DNA from: DATEPR01 sp036491115
Lineage (GTDB): Bacteria > Actinomycetota > Actinomycetes > Mycobacteriales > Pseudonocardiaceae
Assembly: GCA_036491115.1 (NCBI GenBank)
Contig: DASXCQ010000082.1
Location: 8,235 to 72,234, forward strand
DNA: 64,000 nt
Direction: 5' to 3'
The position numbers and the translations under genes were made by a program. Every line of letters begins with the position of its first letter. Within the stretch, counting starts at the first letter, position 1. Under the pieces are notes generated by a model. That model did no database searches and was not told where the DNA came from. It saw only the letters and a program-made list of their open reading frames with translations. Positions 50,729 to 59,055 of the stretch are shown piece by piece.

Positions 50729-51376
50729 TTACCTGCGGCGCACCAGGGTGACGCCGTCGCGCACCGGCAGCATCACCGACTCGACCCGGTCGTCGGCGAC
50801 GATCGCGTCGTTCACCTGCCGCATCGCCACGTCCGCGTCATCCTGGCAGGCCGGGTCGACCACCCGACCGGTGCGCAGCACGTTGTCCAACACCAGCAGC
50901 CCACCGGACCGGGTGCGATCCACGAGTTCGGCGTAGTAGCGCGGATAGTTCACCTTGTCCGCGTCGATGAACGAGAAGTCGATCACCGGCTCGGCCGGCA
51001 GCGCGGCCAGCGTGTGCACCGCCGGCCCGATGCGCAGCTCGATCCGGTCGGCCAGGTCGGCCCGCGCCCAGTAGCGGCGCGCCACCGACGTCCACTGGTC
51101 ACTCACGTCGCACGCCAACAGATGCCCGTCCTTCGGCAGACCGCGGGCGATACAGATCGACGAATACCCGGTGAACACGCCCACCTCGACCGCCTCCCGC
51201 GCGTCGACCAGCCGCACCAGCATGGTGAGGAACTCGCCCTCGTCCTGGGTGATCTGCATGCCGACGTGCTCGCCCGCGACCTGCCGCGTCTCGGCGGCCA
51301 GGTCCAACAGCACGTCGTCGGCCTGCGTGCAGTGGGCGAGCAGATAGTCGTTGAGGGCCGGGTTGACGATGTCCAT
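50729..51376 (-). CDS. Class I SAM-dependent O-methyltransferase (caffeoyl-CoA OMT-like)
   Basis: 215 residues. SAM motif V-E-V-G-V-F-T-G-Y-S-S, then L-L-A-C-D-V-S, and the metal-binding F-I-D-A-D-K and L-V-L-D-N-V-L, as in the catechol/caffeoyl-CoA O-methyltransferase group (Mg-dependent, hydroxyaromatic substrates). ATG at 51376 behind GGGGAG. It follows the flavin monooxygenase gene on the same strand after 45 bases, so an oxidation-methylation pair acting on an aromatic compound is plausible. Confidence 0.88.
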   Translation of the reverse strand: MDIVNPALNDYLLAHCTQADDVLLDLAAETRQVAGEHVGMQITQDEGEFLTMLVRLVDAREAVEVGVFTGYSSICIARGLPKDGHLLACDVSDQWTSVARRYWARADLADRIELRIGPAVHTLAALPAEPVIDFSFIDADKVNYPRYYAELVDRTRSGGLLVLDNVLRTGRVVDPACQDDADVAMRQVNDAIVADDRVESVMLPVRDGVTLVRRR

Positions 51377-51421
51377 TGACTCCCCTTTGTCGGACCGCCG
51401 ATTCGCCTACAGCCTGCACCC

Positions 51422-52939
51422 TCACCCGGTGGGTGCGCCGAACCAGGTCCGCAACGCAGCCCCCAACGAATCGATCTCCCTAGGGGAACCGGCCCACGCC
51501 GCATATCCGTCGGGCCGCACCAGCACCACGTCGGCCGGCGCCCGCTCCGCCGACGCCACCACGTGATCCACCCGGTCCGCCCACCCGGCCGCCAGGTCAC
51601 CCACCGCACCGGTGAAGTCCAGCAGCAGCGGCCGGCCGTTACGGGTCAACTCGGCCAGCCGGATCGGCCGGCCCTCGACGGTGAGCGGGAAGTCCACCAC
51701 CCACCGGCCGGTCTGCGGATGCGGACCGGCGCCGTGCCGCACGTCGGAGCCGGCGAGCAATTCGGCCAGGCGGTGCGTGTTCTCCGGCACCGTCAACAGC
51801 TGGGCGAACAACTCTCGCAACGCCGTCACCTCGTTGCCCGGAGCCAACAGCGCCGCCTGGGCCAGCGAGTGCGTCACCACCCGCTCTCCCGCCGGATGCC
51901 GCTCGTCGTGATAGGAGTCCAGCAGAGCCGACGGCGCCCACCCGTGCACCGTCGCGGCCAGCTTCCACCCCAGATTCGCCGCGTCGGACAACCCCAGATT
52001 CAACCCCGGCCCACCGGCCGCCGAATGCACGTGCGCCGCGTCCCCGGCCACCAGCAGCCTGCCCACCCGGTACCGGTCGGCCTGCCGCGTGTTCCGGTCA
52101 TCGGTGCGGCGCAACACGAAACGGCCCGGTCCGGTCGGCGGCTCCATCGGCACCTCGGCCCCCAACACCCTGGTCACCGCGGCCCGCACGTCGTCCAGCG
52201 TCACCGGTTCGTCCCCGGCCGGCCGGTCCCACTCGTTGGCCGTCACCAGATGCACCCCAGGCCGGGTCGACGCGAACGCGAACACCCCCCGATCGGTGCG
52301 GTGATACGTGAACGGCGCCAACACCCCGTGCCCCGGCACCGTCAACGTCCCACCCGGACCGACCGTGCCCGGCGGCAACACCACGTGCGCCGTGTAGGAC
52401 GTCACCCGGTCACTGGACACCCCGACGAACTCGATCCCCGCCTGCTTGCGGACCTCGCTGTGCGCGCCGTCGCAACCCACCACGAACCCCGCCCGCACCC
52501 GCCCGGCACCATCCGGCCCGGTGAACTCCACCGTCACCCCGTCGCCGTCCTGCGCCACCCCGGTCACGTCCACGCCCCGGCGCACCACCACACCGCGCTC
52601 CGCGACCCACTCGGCCAGGCCACGCTCCAACTCCCACTGCGACAACAACACCGTGTGCAGCGGGTTCGCCTCCCACTCGCCGATCACCAGCGGCAACCCG
52701 CCGAACATGTACCTCGGCGTCGGCCGGGGCGGCGCCGGATCACCGGTCAGCCGGCCGTACAAACCCCGGTGGTCCAACCACCGCACCACGTGCCCCACCA
52801 GGCCGTTCGCCTTCGGCACCGGACTGCGTTCGGTGAGCCGCTCCACCACCAGCGGCGCCACCCCGTGCAGGCTCAACTCGCCGGCCAGCAACAGACCCAC
52901 CGGACCGGCACCCACGACGACGACGTCAACGTTGTCCAT
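51422..52939 (-). CDS. FAD-dependent aromatic monooxygenase (PHBH fold)
   Basis: 505 residues. FAD motifs G-A-G-P-V-G-L-L-L-A-G (about 9-19), the D-G motif V-G-C-D-G-A-H-S and the G-D motif L-V-A-G-D-A-A-H-V-H-S-A-A-G-G-P-G-L-N, plus a C-terminal thioredoxin-like domain (about 380-505) as in large aromatic hydroxylases and rifampicin monooxygenase-type enzymes. Substrate unknown. The ATG at 52939 overlaps the end of the TetR gene by 14 bases, so regulator, monooxygenase and probably the methyltransferase form an operon. Confidence 0.88.
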   Translation of the reverse strand: MDNVDVVVVGAGPVGLLLAGELSLHGVAPLVVERLTERSPVPKANGLVGHVVRWLDHRGLYGRLTGDPAPPRPTPRYMFGGLPLVIGEWEANPLHTVLLSQWELERGLAEWVAERGVVVRRGVDVTGVAQDGDGVTVEFTGPDGAGRVRAGFVVGCDGAHSEVRKQAGIEFVGVSSDRVTSYTAHVVLPPGTVGPGGTLTVPGHGVLAPFTYHRTDRGVFAFASTRPGVHLVTANEWDRPAGDEPVTLDDVRAAVTRVLGAEVPMEPPTGPGRFVLRRTDDRNTRQADRYRVGRLLVAGDAAHVHSAAGGPGLNLGLSDAANLGWKLAATVHGWAPSALLDSYHDERHPAGERVVTHSLAQAALLAPGNEVTALRELFAQLLTVPENTHRLAELLAGSDVRHGAGPHPQTGRWVVDFPLTVEGRPIRLAELTRNGRPLLLDFTGAVGDLAAGWADRVDHVVASAERAPADVVLVRPDGYAAWAGSPREIDSLGAALRTWFGAPTG

Positions 52940-53534
52940 GATCTCCCCCTGAGTTCTCCACACCTGCCAGCGCCATCCGGATGGCCGCCGCGATCACGTC
53001 GGTGATCGGCTCCGCCGTGCCCGATCGCATCCAGTGCCGCACCCCCGTCCGCGCCGCACCCGTCGCGACCGCGGCCACCACCATCGGGAACATGTCCCGC
53101 TCCACGTCCAGACCACAGCGTCGCGCCACCGCCGCCGCCAACCGCTCCTCGGTCGCCACGGCGGCCCGCATCGCCTCGCCGCGCAACGCGGGCGACGTGT
53201 AGATCAGCTGGGTCGCGCTCACCCACTGCCGGTCCAGCTCGCCCGCCGACCGGTAGTGCGCCACCATCGCCGCCAGCAACGCCTCGGCCAGTGGCTCGTC
53301 CGCCGGGCGGGCCAGCAGGGTGTCGCCGATCAGTTCGGCCCGGTCGACCGTGACCGAACAGATCGCCTCCTGCTTGCTGGCGAAGTAGTTGTTGAACGTG
53401 CGCGGCGACACCCCGGCCGCGGCCGCGATGTCCTCCACCCGCACGTTGTCCAGGCCCCGCTGCACCGCCAGCGAGATCGCCGCCCAGCCCAACGCCTGCC
53501 GGGTGGCCAGTTTCTTGCGTTCCCGCAGCCCCAC
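52926..53534 (-). CDS. TetR-family transcriptional regulator
   Basis: 202 residues with a typical TetR DNA-binding domain (about 9-55; R-V-E-D-I-A-A-A-A-G-V-S-P-R-T-F-N-N-Y-F-A-S-K) and a TetR_C_17-like ligand domain. Translationally coupled to the FAD monooxygenase, which it presumably controls. GTG at 53534 lies six bases after TAGAGT (53546-53541) with no ribosome site. Two tandem 13-bp palindromes upstream are likely its operators. Confidence 0.88.
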   Translation of the reverse strand: MGLRERKKLATRQALGWAAISLAVQRGLDNVRVEDIAAAAGVSPRTFNNYFASKQEAICSVTVDRAELIGDTLLARPADEPLAEALLAAMVAHYRSAGELDRQWVSATQLIYTSPALRGEAMRAAVATEERLAAAVARRCGLDVERDMFPMVVAAVATGAARTGVRHWMRSGTAEPITDVIAAAIRMALAGVENSGGDHGQR

Positions 53535-53540
53535 GACCCC

Positions 53541-53584
53541 ACTCTAGCGAAACTTGCGTGGCACGCAAAAGTGCGTGCCACGCA
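53541..53584 (-). promoter_or_regulatory. TetR promoter with two TGCGTG-N-CACGCA operators
   Basis: Perfect palindromes TGCGTG-G-CACGCA (53555-53567) and TGCGTG-C-CACGCA (53572-53584), centres 17 bp apart. The pair together forms a 30-bp inverted repeat. The first lies in the spacer of the predicted promoter (-10 TAGAGT at 53546-53541, -35 like TTGCGT), the second over or just before the -35. Confidence 0.78.
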
Positions 53585-53648
53585 GAATGTCAGACAAGGT
53601 GGGACACTCGTCCTTGCTGCCATCCAGCCGCCACGCCACCATCAAGCC

Positions 53649-54301
53649 GTGCACACCGTGCTGATCACACTGTTCGACAACGTGCAGAGCCTCGACGTCA
53701 CCGGACCACTCGAGGTATTCACCACCGCCAACGCCGTGACCGGCACACCCACCTACCGCACCACCCCAACCCCGCCTCATCCACTGGCTCCGCCACCACG
53801 CCACCACCGCCGACCGGCTCGTCTCCCTCTGCACCGGCGCGTTCCTCATCACCGACGCCGGCCTCCTCCGCGGCCGCACCGTCACCACCCACTGGGCACA
53901 CTGCCACCACCTCGCGCAACGACACCCCGACCTCACCGCCGACCCGCGATCTCTACATCCGCGACGGCAACGTCACCACCTCAGCCGGCGTCACCAGCGG
54001 CATCGACCTCGCCCTCGCCCTCGTCGAAGACGACCACGACCGCGACACCGCCCTCGCCGTCGACACCCTCGCCGGCCGCGCCAACCTCTCACCCCGCCAG
54101 TTCGCCCGCGCCTTCACCGCCGAAACCGGCTCCACCCCAGGCCAGTACGTCGACCACACCCGACTGGAAACCGCCCGCCGCCTACTCGAAGACACCGACC
54201 ACATCGCCCGCCACAGCGGCTACCGCACCACCGAAGCCATGCGCCACGCCTTCCACCGCACCCTCGGCACCTCACCCGCCGAAGACAGACGCAGATTCTG
54301 A
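53649..54301 (+). pseudogene. Decayed GlxA-type (DJ-1/AraC) transcriptional regulator
   Basis: Three frame pieces. From GTG 53649: TVLITLFDNVQSLDVTGPLEVF, the start of the DJ-1/PfpI-like domain. From about 53777 in another frame: IHWLRHHATTADRLVSLCTGAFLITDAGLL with the nucleophile-elbow cysteine. From about 53945 in a third: SAGVTSGIDLALALVEDDHD and the complete AraC helix-turn-helix (LSPRQFARAFTAETGSTPGQYV, then the second HTH). About 60 residues between pieces one and two are missing. Two frameshifts plus the deletion show a pseudogene. Confidence 0.82.
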
Positions 54302-54313
54302 ACGGACCATCCC

Positions 54314-54889
54314 ATGCAGATCGCCATCCTCCTCTACGAACGCCTCGCCGCCCTCGACGCCGTCGGACCCTACGAAGTCCTCTCCCGACTCCCCGACGCC
54401 GACACCGTCACCGTCGGCGAACACACCGGACCCGTCCGCGCCGATACCCGAGGACTCGCCCTCCACGTCGACCACACCCTCGACCAGATCCCCCACCCCG
54501 ACGTCCTCGTCATCCCCGGCGGACCAGGCAAAGCCCTCCACCTCACCGACGGCCCCGTCCACCAATGGCTGCGCACCGCCGACACCACCACCACCTGGAC
54601 CACCTCCGTCTGCACCGGCTCCCTCATCCTCGCCGCCGCCGGCCTACTCACCGGCCGCCACGCCACCACCCACTGGAGCTCCATCGACCAACTCGCCGAC
54701 TACGGCGCCATCCCCACCCACCAACGCGTCGTCACCGACGGCAAATACCTCACCGGCGCCGGCGTCTCCGCCGGCATCGACATGGCCCTCACCCTCGCCG
54801 CCCACCTCACCGACCAGGCCACCGCCCAACACATCCAACGCCAGATCGAATACGACCCACAGCCGCCGTTCCCGATGCAACCCGCCTGA
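54314..54889 (+). CDS. DJ-1/PfpI family protein (isonitrile hydratase-like)
   Basis: 191 residues. DJ-1 fold with candidate catalytic Cys100 in T-S-V-C-T-G-S-L-I-L-A-A-A-G-L-L and an early acidic pair (Asp15, Glu21), as in isonitrile hydratase-like (InhA) proteins that are often coded beside GlxA-type AraC regulators. No AraC domain. It begins 12 bases after the broken regulator, so it may have been its target or co-transcribed partner. Very C-rich coding strand. Confidence 0.85.
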   Translation: MQIAILLYERLAALDAVGPYEVLSRLPDADTVTVGEHTGPVRADTRGLALHVDHTLDQIPHPDVLVIPGGPGKALHLTDGPVHQWLRTADTTTTWTTSVCTGSLILAAAGLLTGRHATTHWSSIDQLADYGAIPTHQRVVTDGKYLTGAGVSAGIDMALTLAAHLTDQATAQHIQRQIEYDPQPPFPMQPA

Positions 54890-54971
54890 CCGACACCGCA
54901 CCGGCTCGAATGCAACCCTTCCCGCTCCGACAGGGGGTCGTACCGGGTGTGACCCAATTCAGGACTGACGG

Positions 54972-55331
54972 ATGAGCGGACCGGCCGAGGACTTCCGCGA
55001 GTTCGCCGCCAGCCGCGCGGCACCCGTACACCGGAGTGCCTACCTGCTGTGCGGCGACCGGCATCTCGCCCACGACCTCGTGCAGGAGACGCTGACCAAG
55101 GCCTATCGGAACTGGCGACGCGTGGCCAACGCCGACAACCCGGACGCGCACGTGCGACGCATCCTGATCAACACCGTCCGCGACGCCACCCACGACCGAA
55201 AGCGCCACCCAGCAGCGGCGGCCGTGCCGCTGGAGGACGCCCCGGAACCCGCGATCGGCGACGAGAGCGACAACGTCGCGCGCCGCGCCGCACTGTTCCA
55301 GGCACTGCTGACACTGCCCTTCCGACAACGG
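54972..55331 (+). pseudogene. Truncated SigE-type ECF sigma factor
   Basis: ATG at 54972 opens a sigma-70 region 2 (about residues 12-80; D-F-R-E-F-A-A-S-R...L-A-H-D-L-V-Q-E-T-L-T-K-A-Y-R-N-W) and the start of region 4 (A-L-L-T-L-P-F-R-Q-R). At about residue 121 homology stops, before the region 4 helix-turn-helix, and the frame runs into unrelated sequence. A deletion has joined it to the 3' part of the next gene. As region 4 is needed for -35 recognition, the product is not expected to work as a sigma factor. Confidence 0.8.
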
Positions 55332-55875
55332 GCGGCCGCGCCCTTCGCCGCCGTCAAGCGCGCCACCACCAACTCCACGTACATCACGACCTACAACGAC
55401 GGCAAACAGATCTCCACCATCTACACCGGAAGTCACCGGGACACCCGCGTCATCGACTACGGAAAGCGCACCTGGGGCCAGTCGACCCTTCGTCACAGGC
55501 TCCCCCGTCCCGACCAACGACTGGGCAGCGAGCGCCGGCCCGATCGATCCCGCGCAGCAACTCGCCCACGCCCTCAACGAAGGCCAACTCGTGAGCACCG
55601 GCCAAAGCCAGGAAAAGAGCGTGGACGTCACGTTCACATACACCATCACCGGAACCCAGACCGTCGACGGGCAGGTCTGCTACCGGGTCGTGAGCAGCGG
55701 CGGACAGCACGTCACCTTGTGGATCAACAAGGCCACGGCACTACCCGTCAAGACGATCAACCAAGAATTCGGCATCGTCACCACCTACCACTGGCAGGTA
55801 CCGCGCGACCAGGCCCCGGCATCCCTGTGGCCGTCGCCGCCCGCCGGCTTCACCCAGCACAAGGTCGCGTTCTGA
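55332..55875 (+). pseudogene. 3' remnant of a hypothetical gene fused to the sigma fragment
   Basis: In frame with the sigma fragment: RATTNSTYITTYNDGKQIST...GKRTWGQST. A one-base shift near 55488 is needed to continue as FVTGSPVPTNDW, QLVSTGQSQEK, FTYTITGTQTVDGQVCYRVV and to the end at 55875. The combined piece looks like the C-terminal, extracytoplasmic part of the lipoprotein-like or anti-sigma-like proteins that often follow SigE-type sigma genes in actinomycetes. Its own 5' end is deleted. Confidence 0.65.
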
Positions 55876-55890
55876 TCAACAGCACTCAAC

Positions 55891-55928
55891 CGATGTGGCA
55901 TGCCGCGGTGTCGCGGCCCGCCACATCG
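55891..55928. repeat. Nested inverted repeat upstream of recombinase 2
   Basis: Outer arms CGATGTGGC / GCCACATCG (9 bp, perfect), inner arms GCCGCG / CGCGGC (6 bp) around GTGT, with two-base bulges between. It starts 15 bases after the pseudogene stop and ends 23 bases before the recombinase start. Terminator hairpin or recombination (att-like) site. Confidence 0.6.
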
Positions 55929-55951
55929 ACCTGTCCCGCCATCATGAACAC

Positions 55952-57121
55952 ATGACGCTGCGCGACCACCTACCCACCGAAGTCTCCACCGCACTCAACC
56001 GCACCACCCGCAGCGTCCTCATCGACACCACCCAACTCACCGCCGCCCGCGCCCGCTACCCCGACCACCAAGCAGACGCACTCACCCGCTACCTCACCAA
56101 CTCCCAAGCCACCAACACCGTCCGCGCCTACCGCACCGACTGGCACGCCTGGGTCACCTGGTGCGACACCCACGGCCACACCGCACTCCCCGCCGACCCA
56201 CTCGACATCGCCGTCTACCTCGCCGACGCCGCCGACCAACACACCACCGGCTGGCGCTACGCCCCCGCCACCCTCGACCGCAAAGCCGCCGCCATCGCCG
56301 CCATCCACGCCGCCGCCGGCCTACCCTCCCCCACCCGCACCGACGTCGTCCGACTCACCCTCCGCGGCATCCGCCGCGCCCGCAACACCCAACCCCACCG
56401 CAAACGCCCCATCCTCCTGGGCACCCTCACCGACATGCTCACCACCCGACCCGACGACACCTGGCCCACCGGCACCACCCGCCGCCGCGACACCCTCCTA
56501 CTCCTCGTCGGCTTCGCAGGCGCCCTCCGCCGCACCGAACTCGCCGCCATCACCACCGGCGACGTCCACACCCACACCGACCACCGCACCGGCGAACCAC
56601 TACTCATCATCAACCTCAACACCACCAAAACCGACCCCACCGGCGCGAAAGAACAACACATCGCCCTACCCCGAGGCGACCGACCCGACACCTGCCCCGT
56701 CTGCGCCCACGCCAACTGGCTCGACATCCTCGCCGCCCACCCGGAACACACCATCCGCGACGTACTCGACCACCCCCACCCCACCGACATCCACCGCTGC
56801 CACAACCACACCCCACCCACCATCCCCGACCAACCACTCTTCCCCGCCATCGACCGCCACGGCCACATCGCCACCACCCCCATCAGCGGCCGCGCCGTCG
56901 GCGAACTCGTCAAACGCTACGCACACCGCGCCGGCCACAACCCAGCCGACTTCGCCGGCCACTCCCTACGCGCCGGCTTCGCCACCCAAGCCGCCCTCGG
57001 CGGCGCCAGCGACCGCGAAATCATGCGCCAAGGCCGATGGACCAACCCCACCACCGTGCACCGCTACATCCGCACCGCCAACCCACTCGACGACAACGCC
57101 GTCACCAAACTCGGCCTCTAA
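55952..57121 (+). CDS. Tyrosine recombinase/integrase
   Basis: 389 residues. Core-binding domain (about 40-140) and catalytic domain with Arg193 or 194 (GALRRTEL), Lys226 (TTKTDPTG), His337-x-x-Arg340 (HSLRAGFAT), Trp363 (GRWTN) at the second His/Trp position and nucleophile Tyr372 (HRYIR). A Cys-rich insertion (C-P-V-C and H-x-C-H-x-H at 248-285) may bind zinc. ATG at 55952, CATCAT at 55940-55945 six bases before. Ends in a four-base tail overlap with the phosphomutase-like gene. No excisionase is seen nearby. Confidence 0.86.
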   Translation: MTLRDHLPTEVSTALNRTTRSVLIDTTQLTAARARYPDHQADALTRYLTNSQATNTVRAYRTDWHAWVTWCDTHGHTALPADPLDIAVYLADAADQHTTGWRYAPATLDRKAAAIAAIHAAAGLPSPTRTDVVRLTLRGIRRARNTQPHRKRPILLGTLTDMLTTRPDDTWPTGTTRRRDTLLLLVGFAGALRRTELAAITTGDVHTHTDHRTGEPLLIINLNTTKTDPTGAKEQHIALPRGDRPDTCPVCAHANWLDILAAHPEHTIRDVLDHPHPTDIHRCHNHTPPTIPDQPLFPAIDRHGHIATTPISGRAVGELVKRYAHRAGHNPADFAGHSLRAGFATQAALGGASDREIMRQGRWTNPTTVHRYIRTANPLDDNAVTKLGL

Positions 57122-57828
57122 CCGCCCGTCGAACCACCCACCACCGCATCCGAACCCGCCGCCTTCCTCCGCGACCGCCCCTTCGCCTTCGGCTTCGGCG
57201 GCACCAACCCCGACAAATCCCCACCCGTGTCATTCACCCGCAACACGAACGGCCGCGTATCCGTATACCGCACCACCGACACCGAACACGGATCCACCAC
57301 GATCCGCTGAAACGAATCCAGATGCACACCCAACGCATCAGCCAACACCGCCTTGATCACATCCCCATGACTGCACACCACCCACACCGCCTCCGGCCCA
57401 TGCTCGGCGATCACCCGCACACCATGCGCCCGCACCGCCGCCACCGCCCGCGCCTGCACCCCCGCCAAACCCTCACCACCCGGAAACACCGCAGCCGACG
57501 GATGCGCCTGCACCACCCGCCACAACGGCTCCTTCACCAACGACGACAACTTCCGACCCGTCCACTCCCCGTAGTCCACCTCGGCCAACCGACCATCCGA
57601 CACCACCGACAACCCACGATCAGCCACCAACGACGCCACCGTCTGCCGACACCGCCGCAACGGCGACGACACCACAGCCGCCACCGGCACCCCCGCCAAC
57701 CGCCCCACCAACCCCGCCGCCTGCTGCACCCCCGCATCGTCCAACGCCACACCCGGCGTCCGACCAGCCAACACCCCAGCCCCGTTCGCACTCGACCGGG
57801 CATGCCGCAACAAAATCACCGTAGCCAC
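57118..57828 (-). CDS. Histidine phosphatase/phosphomutase-like protein, MSMEG_4193 family
   Basis: 236 residues, same family as M. tuberculosis Rv2135c. The R-H-G-type motif is L-L-R-H-A-R-S-S; other superfamily residues are S-S-P-L-R-R-C-R-Q-T, E-V-D-Y-G-E-W and the second His in V-C-S-H-G-D-V. Basic C-terminal tail. Activity in the family is an acid phosphatase or phosphoglycerate mutase-like one. GTG at 57828, six bases after TAGGCT, leaderless. Normally adjacent to DUF3090 and SCO1664-type genes, which here lie 33 kb away on the same strand. Confidence 0.88.
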   Translation of the reverse strand: MATVILLRHARSSANGAGVLAGRTPGVALDDAGVQQAAGLVGRLAGVPVAAVVSSPLRRCRQTVASLVADRGLSVVSDGRLAEVDYGEWTGRKLSSLVKEPLWRVVQAHPSAAVFPGGEGLAGVQARAVAAVRAHGVRVIAEHGPEAVWVVCSHGDVIKAVLADALGVHLDSFQRIVVDPCSVSVVRYTDTRPFVLRVNDTGGDLSGLVPPKPKAKGRSRRKAAGSDAVVGGSTGG

Positions 57829-57851
57829 GACACGAGCCTACGGAAACCCGA

Positions 57852-58904
57852 TCAACCACCCACACCAGCGGCGGCCAACGCCGCCACCGCCGACCGCAAC
57901 GCCCCCACCTGACCCTCCGGCCCCTCCTGCGCCGGCAACGACACCGTCAACGTCGTCACACCCACATCGGCCAACACCCGCATCTTGTCCGCCACCCGCT
58001 CCACCGGCCCCAACAACGACGTCGCATCCAAGAACTCCAACGGCACCGCCGCCATCGCACCCGCATAATCCCGGGCCAGATACCGCTCCTGCACCTGCGC
58101 CGCAGCCGCCTCGAACCCCATCCGACACGCCATCTCGTTGTAGAAATTCCGCTCCCGACTCCCCATCCCACCCACATACAACGCCGCATACGGCCGCACC
58201 GCGTCCGCACACACCCGCCAGTCCTCCCCCACCACCAACGGCATCGTCGGCACCACGTCGAACCCATCCAACGACGCACCCACCCTCGCCCGACCAGCAG
58301 CGATCCGCGCCAACTGCTCCGGAGCGAAGTCCGGCGAGAAGAAGATCGCCAACCACCCGTCCGCGATCTCCCCCGTCAACTCCAGGTTCTTCGGCCCCAC
58401 CGACGCCAGATACAACGGAATCCGCTCCCGCACCGGATGCACCGTCAACTTCAACGCCTTCCCCGGACCGTCCGGCAACGGCAACTGGTACGTCCGCCCG
58501 TCGTAGCGCACCCGCTCCCGACGCAACGCCATCCGCACGATGTCCACGTACTCCCGCGTCCGCGCCAACGGCCGATCGAACCGCACCCCGTGCCAACCCT
58601 CAGACACCTGCGGCCCGGACACCCCCAGCCCCAACCGGAACCGGCCACCCGACAACGTGTCCAACGTCGCCGCCGTCATCGCCGTCATCGCGGGCGACCG
58701 CGCCGGGATCTGCAGGATCGCGCTGCCCACGTCGACCCGCTCGGTCTGCGCCGCCACCCACGCCAACACCGTCGGCACGTCCGACCCGTAGGCCTCCGCG
58801 GCCCACACCACGGAGTAGCCGAGCCGGTCGGCCTCCTTCGCCAGCTCCAGGTTCGCCGCGTCGTTTCCAGCGCCCCAATAACCCAGGTTCAGCCCAAGTC
58901 GCAC
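57852..58904 (-). CDS. LLM-class F420-dependent oxidoreductase
   Basis: 350 residues, luciferase-like monooxygenase TIM barrel. The F420-type group is suggested by the start (RLGLNLGYWG), W-A-A-E-A-Y-G-S-D, the V-G-S-A-I-L-Q-I-P-A-R-S-P segment and L-G-L-G-V-S-G-P-Q-V. It reduces or oxidises an unknown substrate with coenzyme F420. GTG at 58904 directly behind TAGGGT (58916-58911), six bases apart. It lies 24 bases upstream of the phosphomutase-like gene on the same strand; the latter has its own promoter. Confidence 0.86.
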   Translation of the reverse strand: MRLGLNLGYWGAGNDAANLELAKEADRLGYSVVWAAEAYGSDVPTVLAWVAAQTERVDVGSAILQIPARSPAMTAMTAATLDTLSGGRFRLGLGVSGPQVSEGWHGVRFDRPLARTREYVDIVRMALRRERVRYDGRTYQLPLPDGPGKALKLTVHPVRERIPLYLASVGPKNLELTGEIADGWLAIFFSPDFAPEQLARIAAGRARVGASLDGFDVVPTMPLVVGEDWRVCADAVRPYAALYVGGMGSRERNFYNEMACRMGFEAAAAQVQERYLARDYAGAMAAVPLEFLDATSLLGPVERVADKMRVLADVGVTTLTVSLPAQEGPEGQVGALRSAVAALAAAGVGG

Positions 58905-59055
58905 GATCGGACCCTAGTTGATGTGTGCGGGGCCGCGCCGAAGGCATTAATTTCGATTGCGACTGAAGCCATAGTGGTAAAGATTCCCTAGATCGAATGA
59001 CGGTCGTGGCGCGGTTGCCAGGACCATGACCAGCCAACACCGTAGGCTCCGCGTC

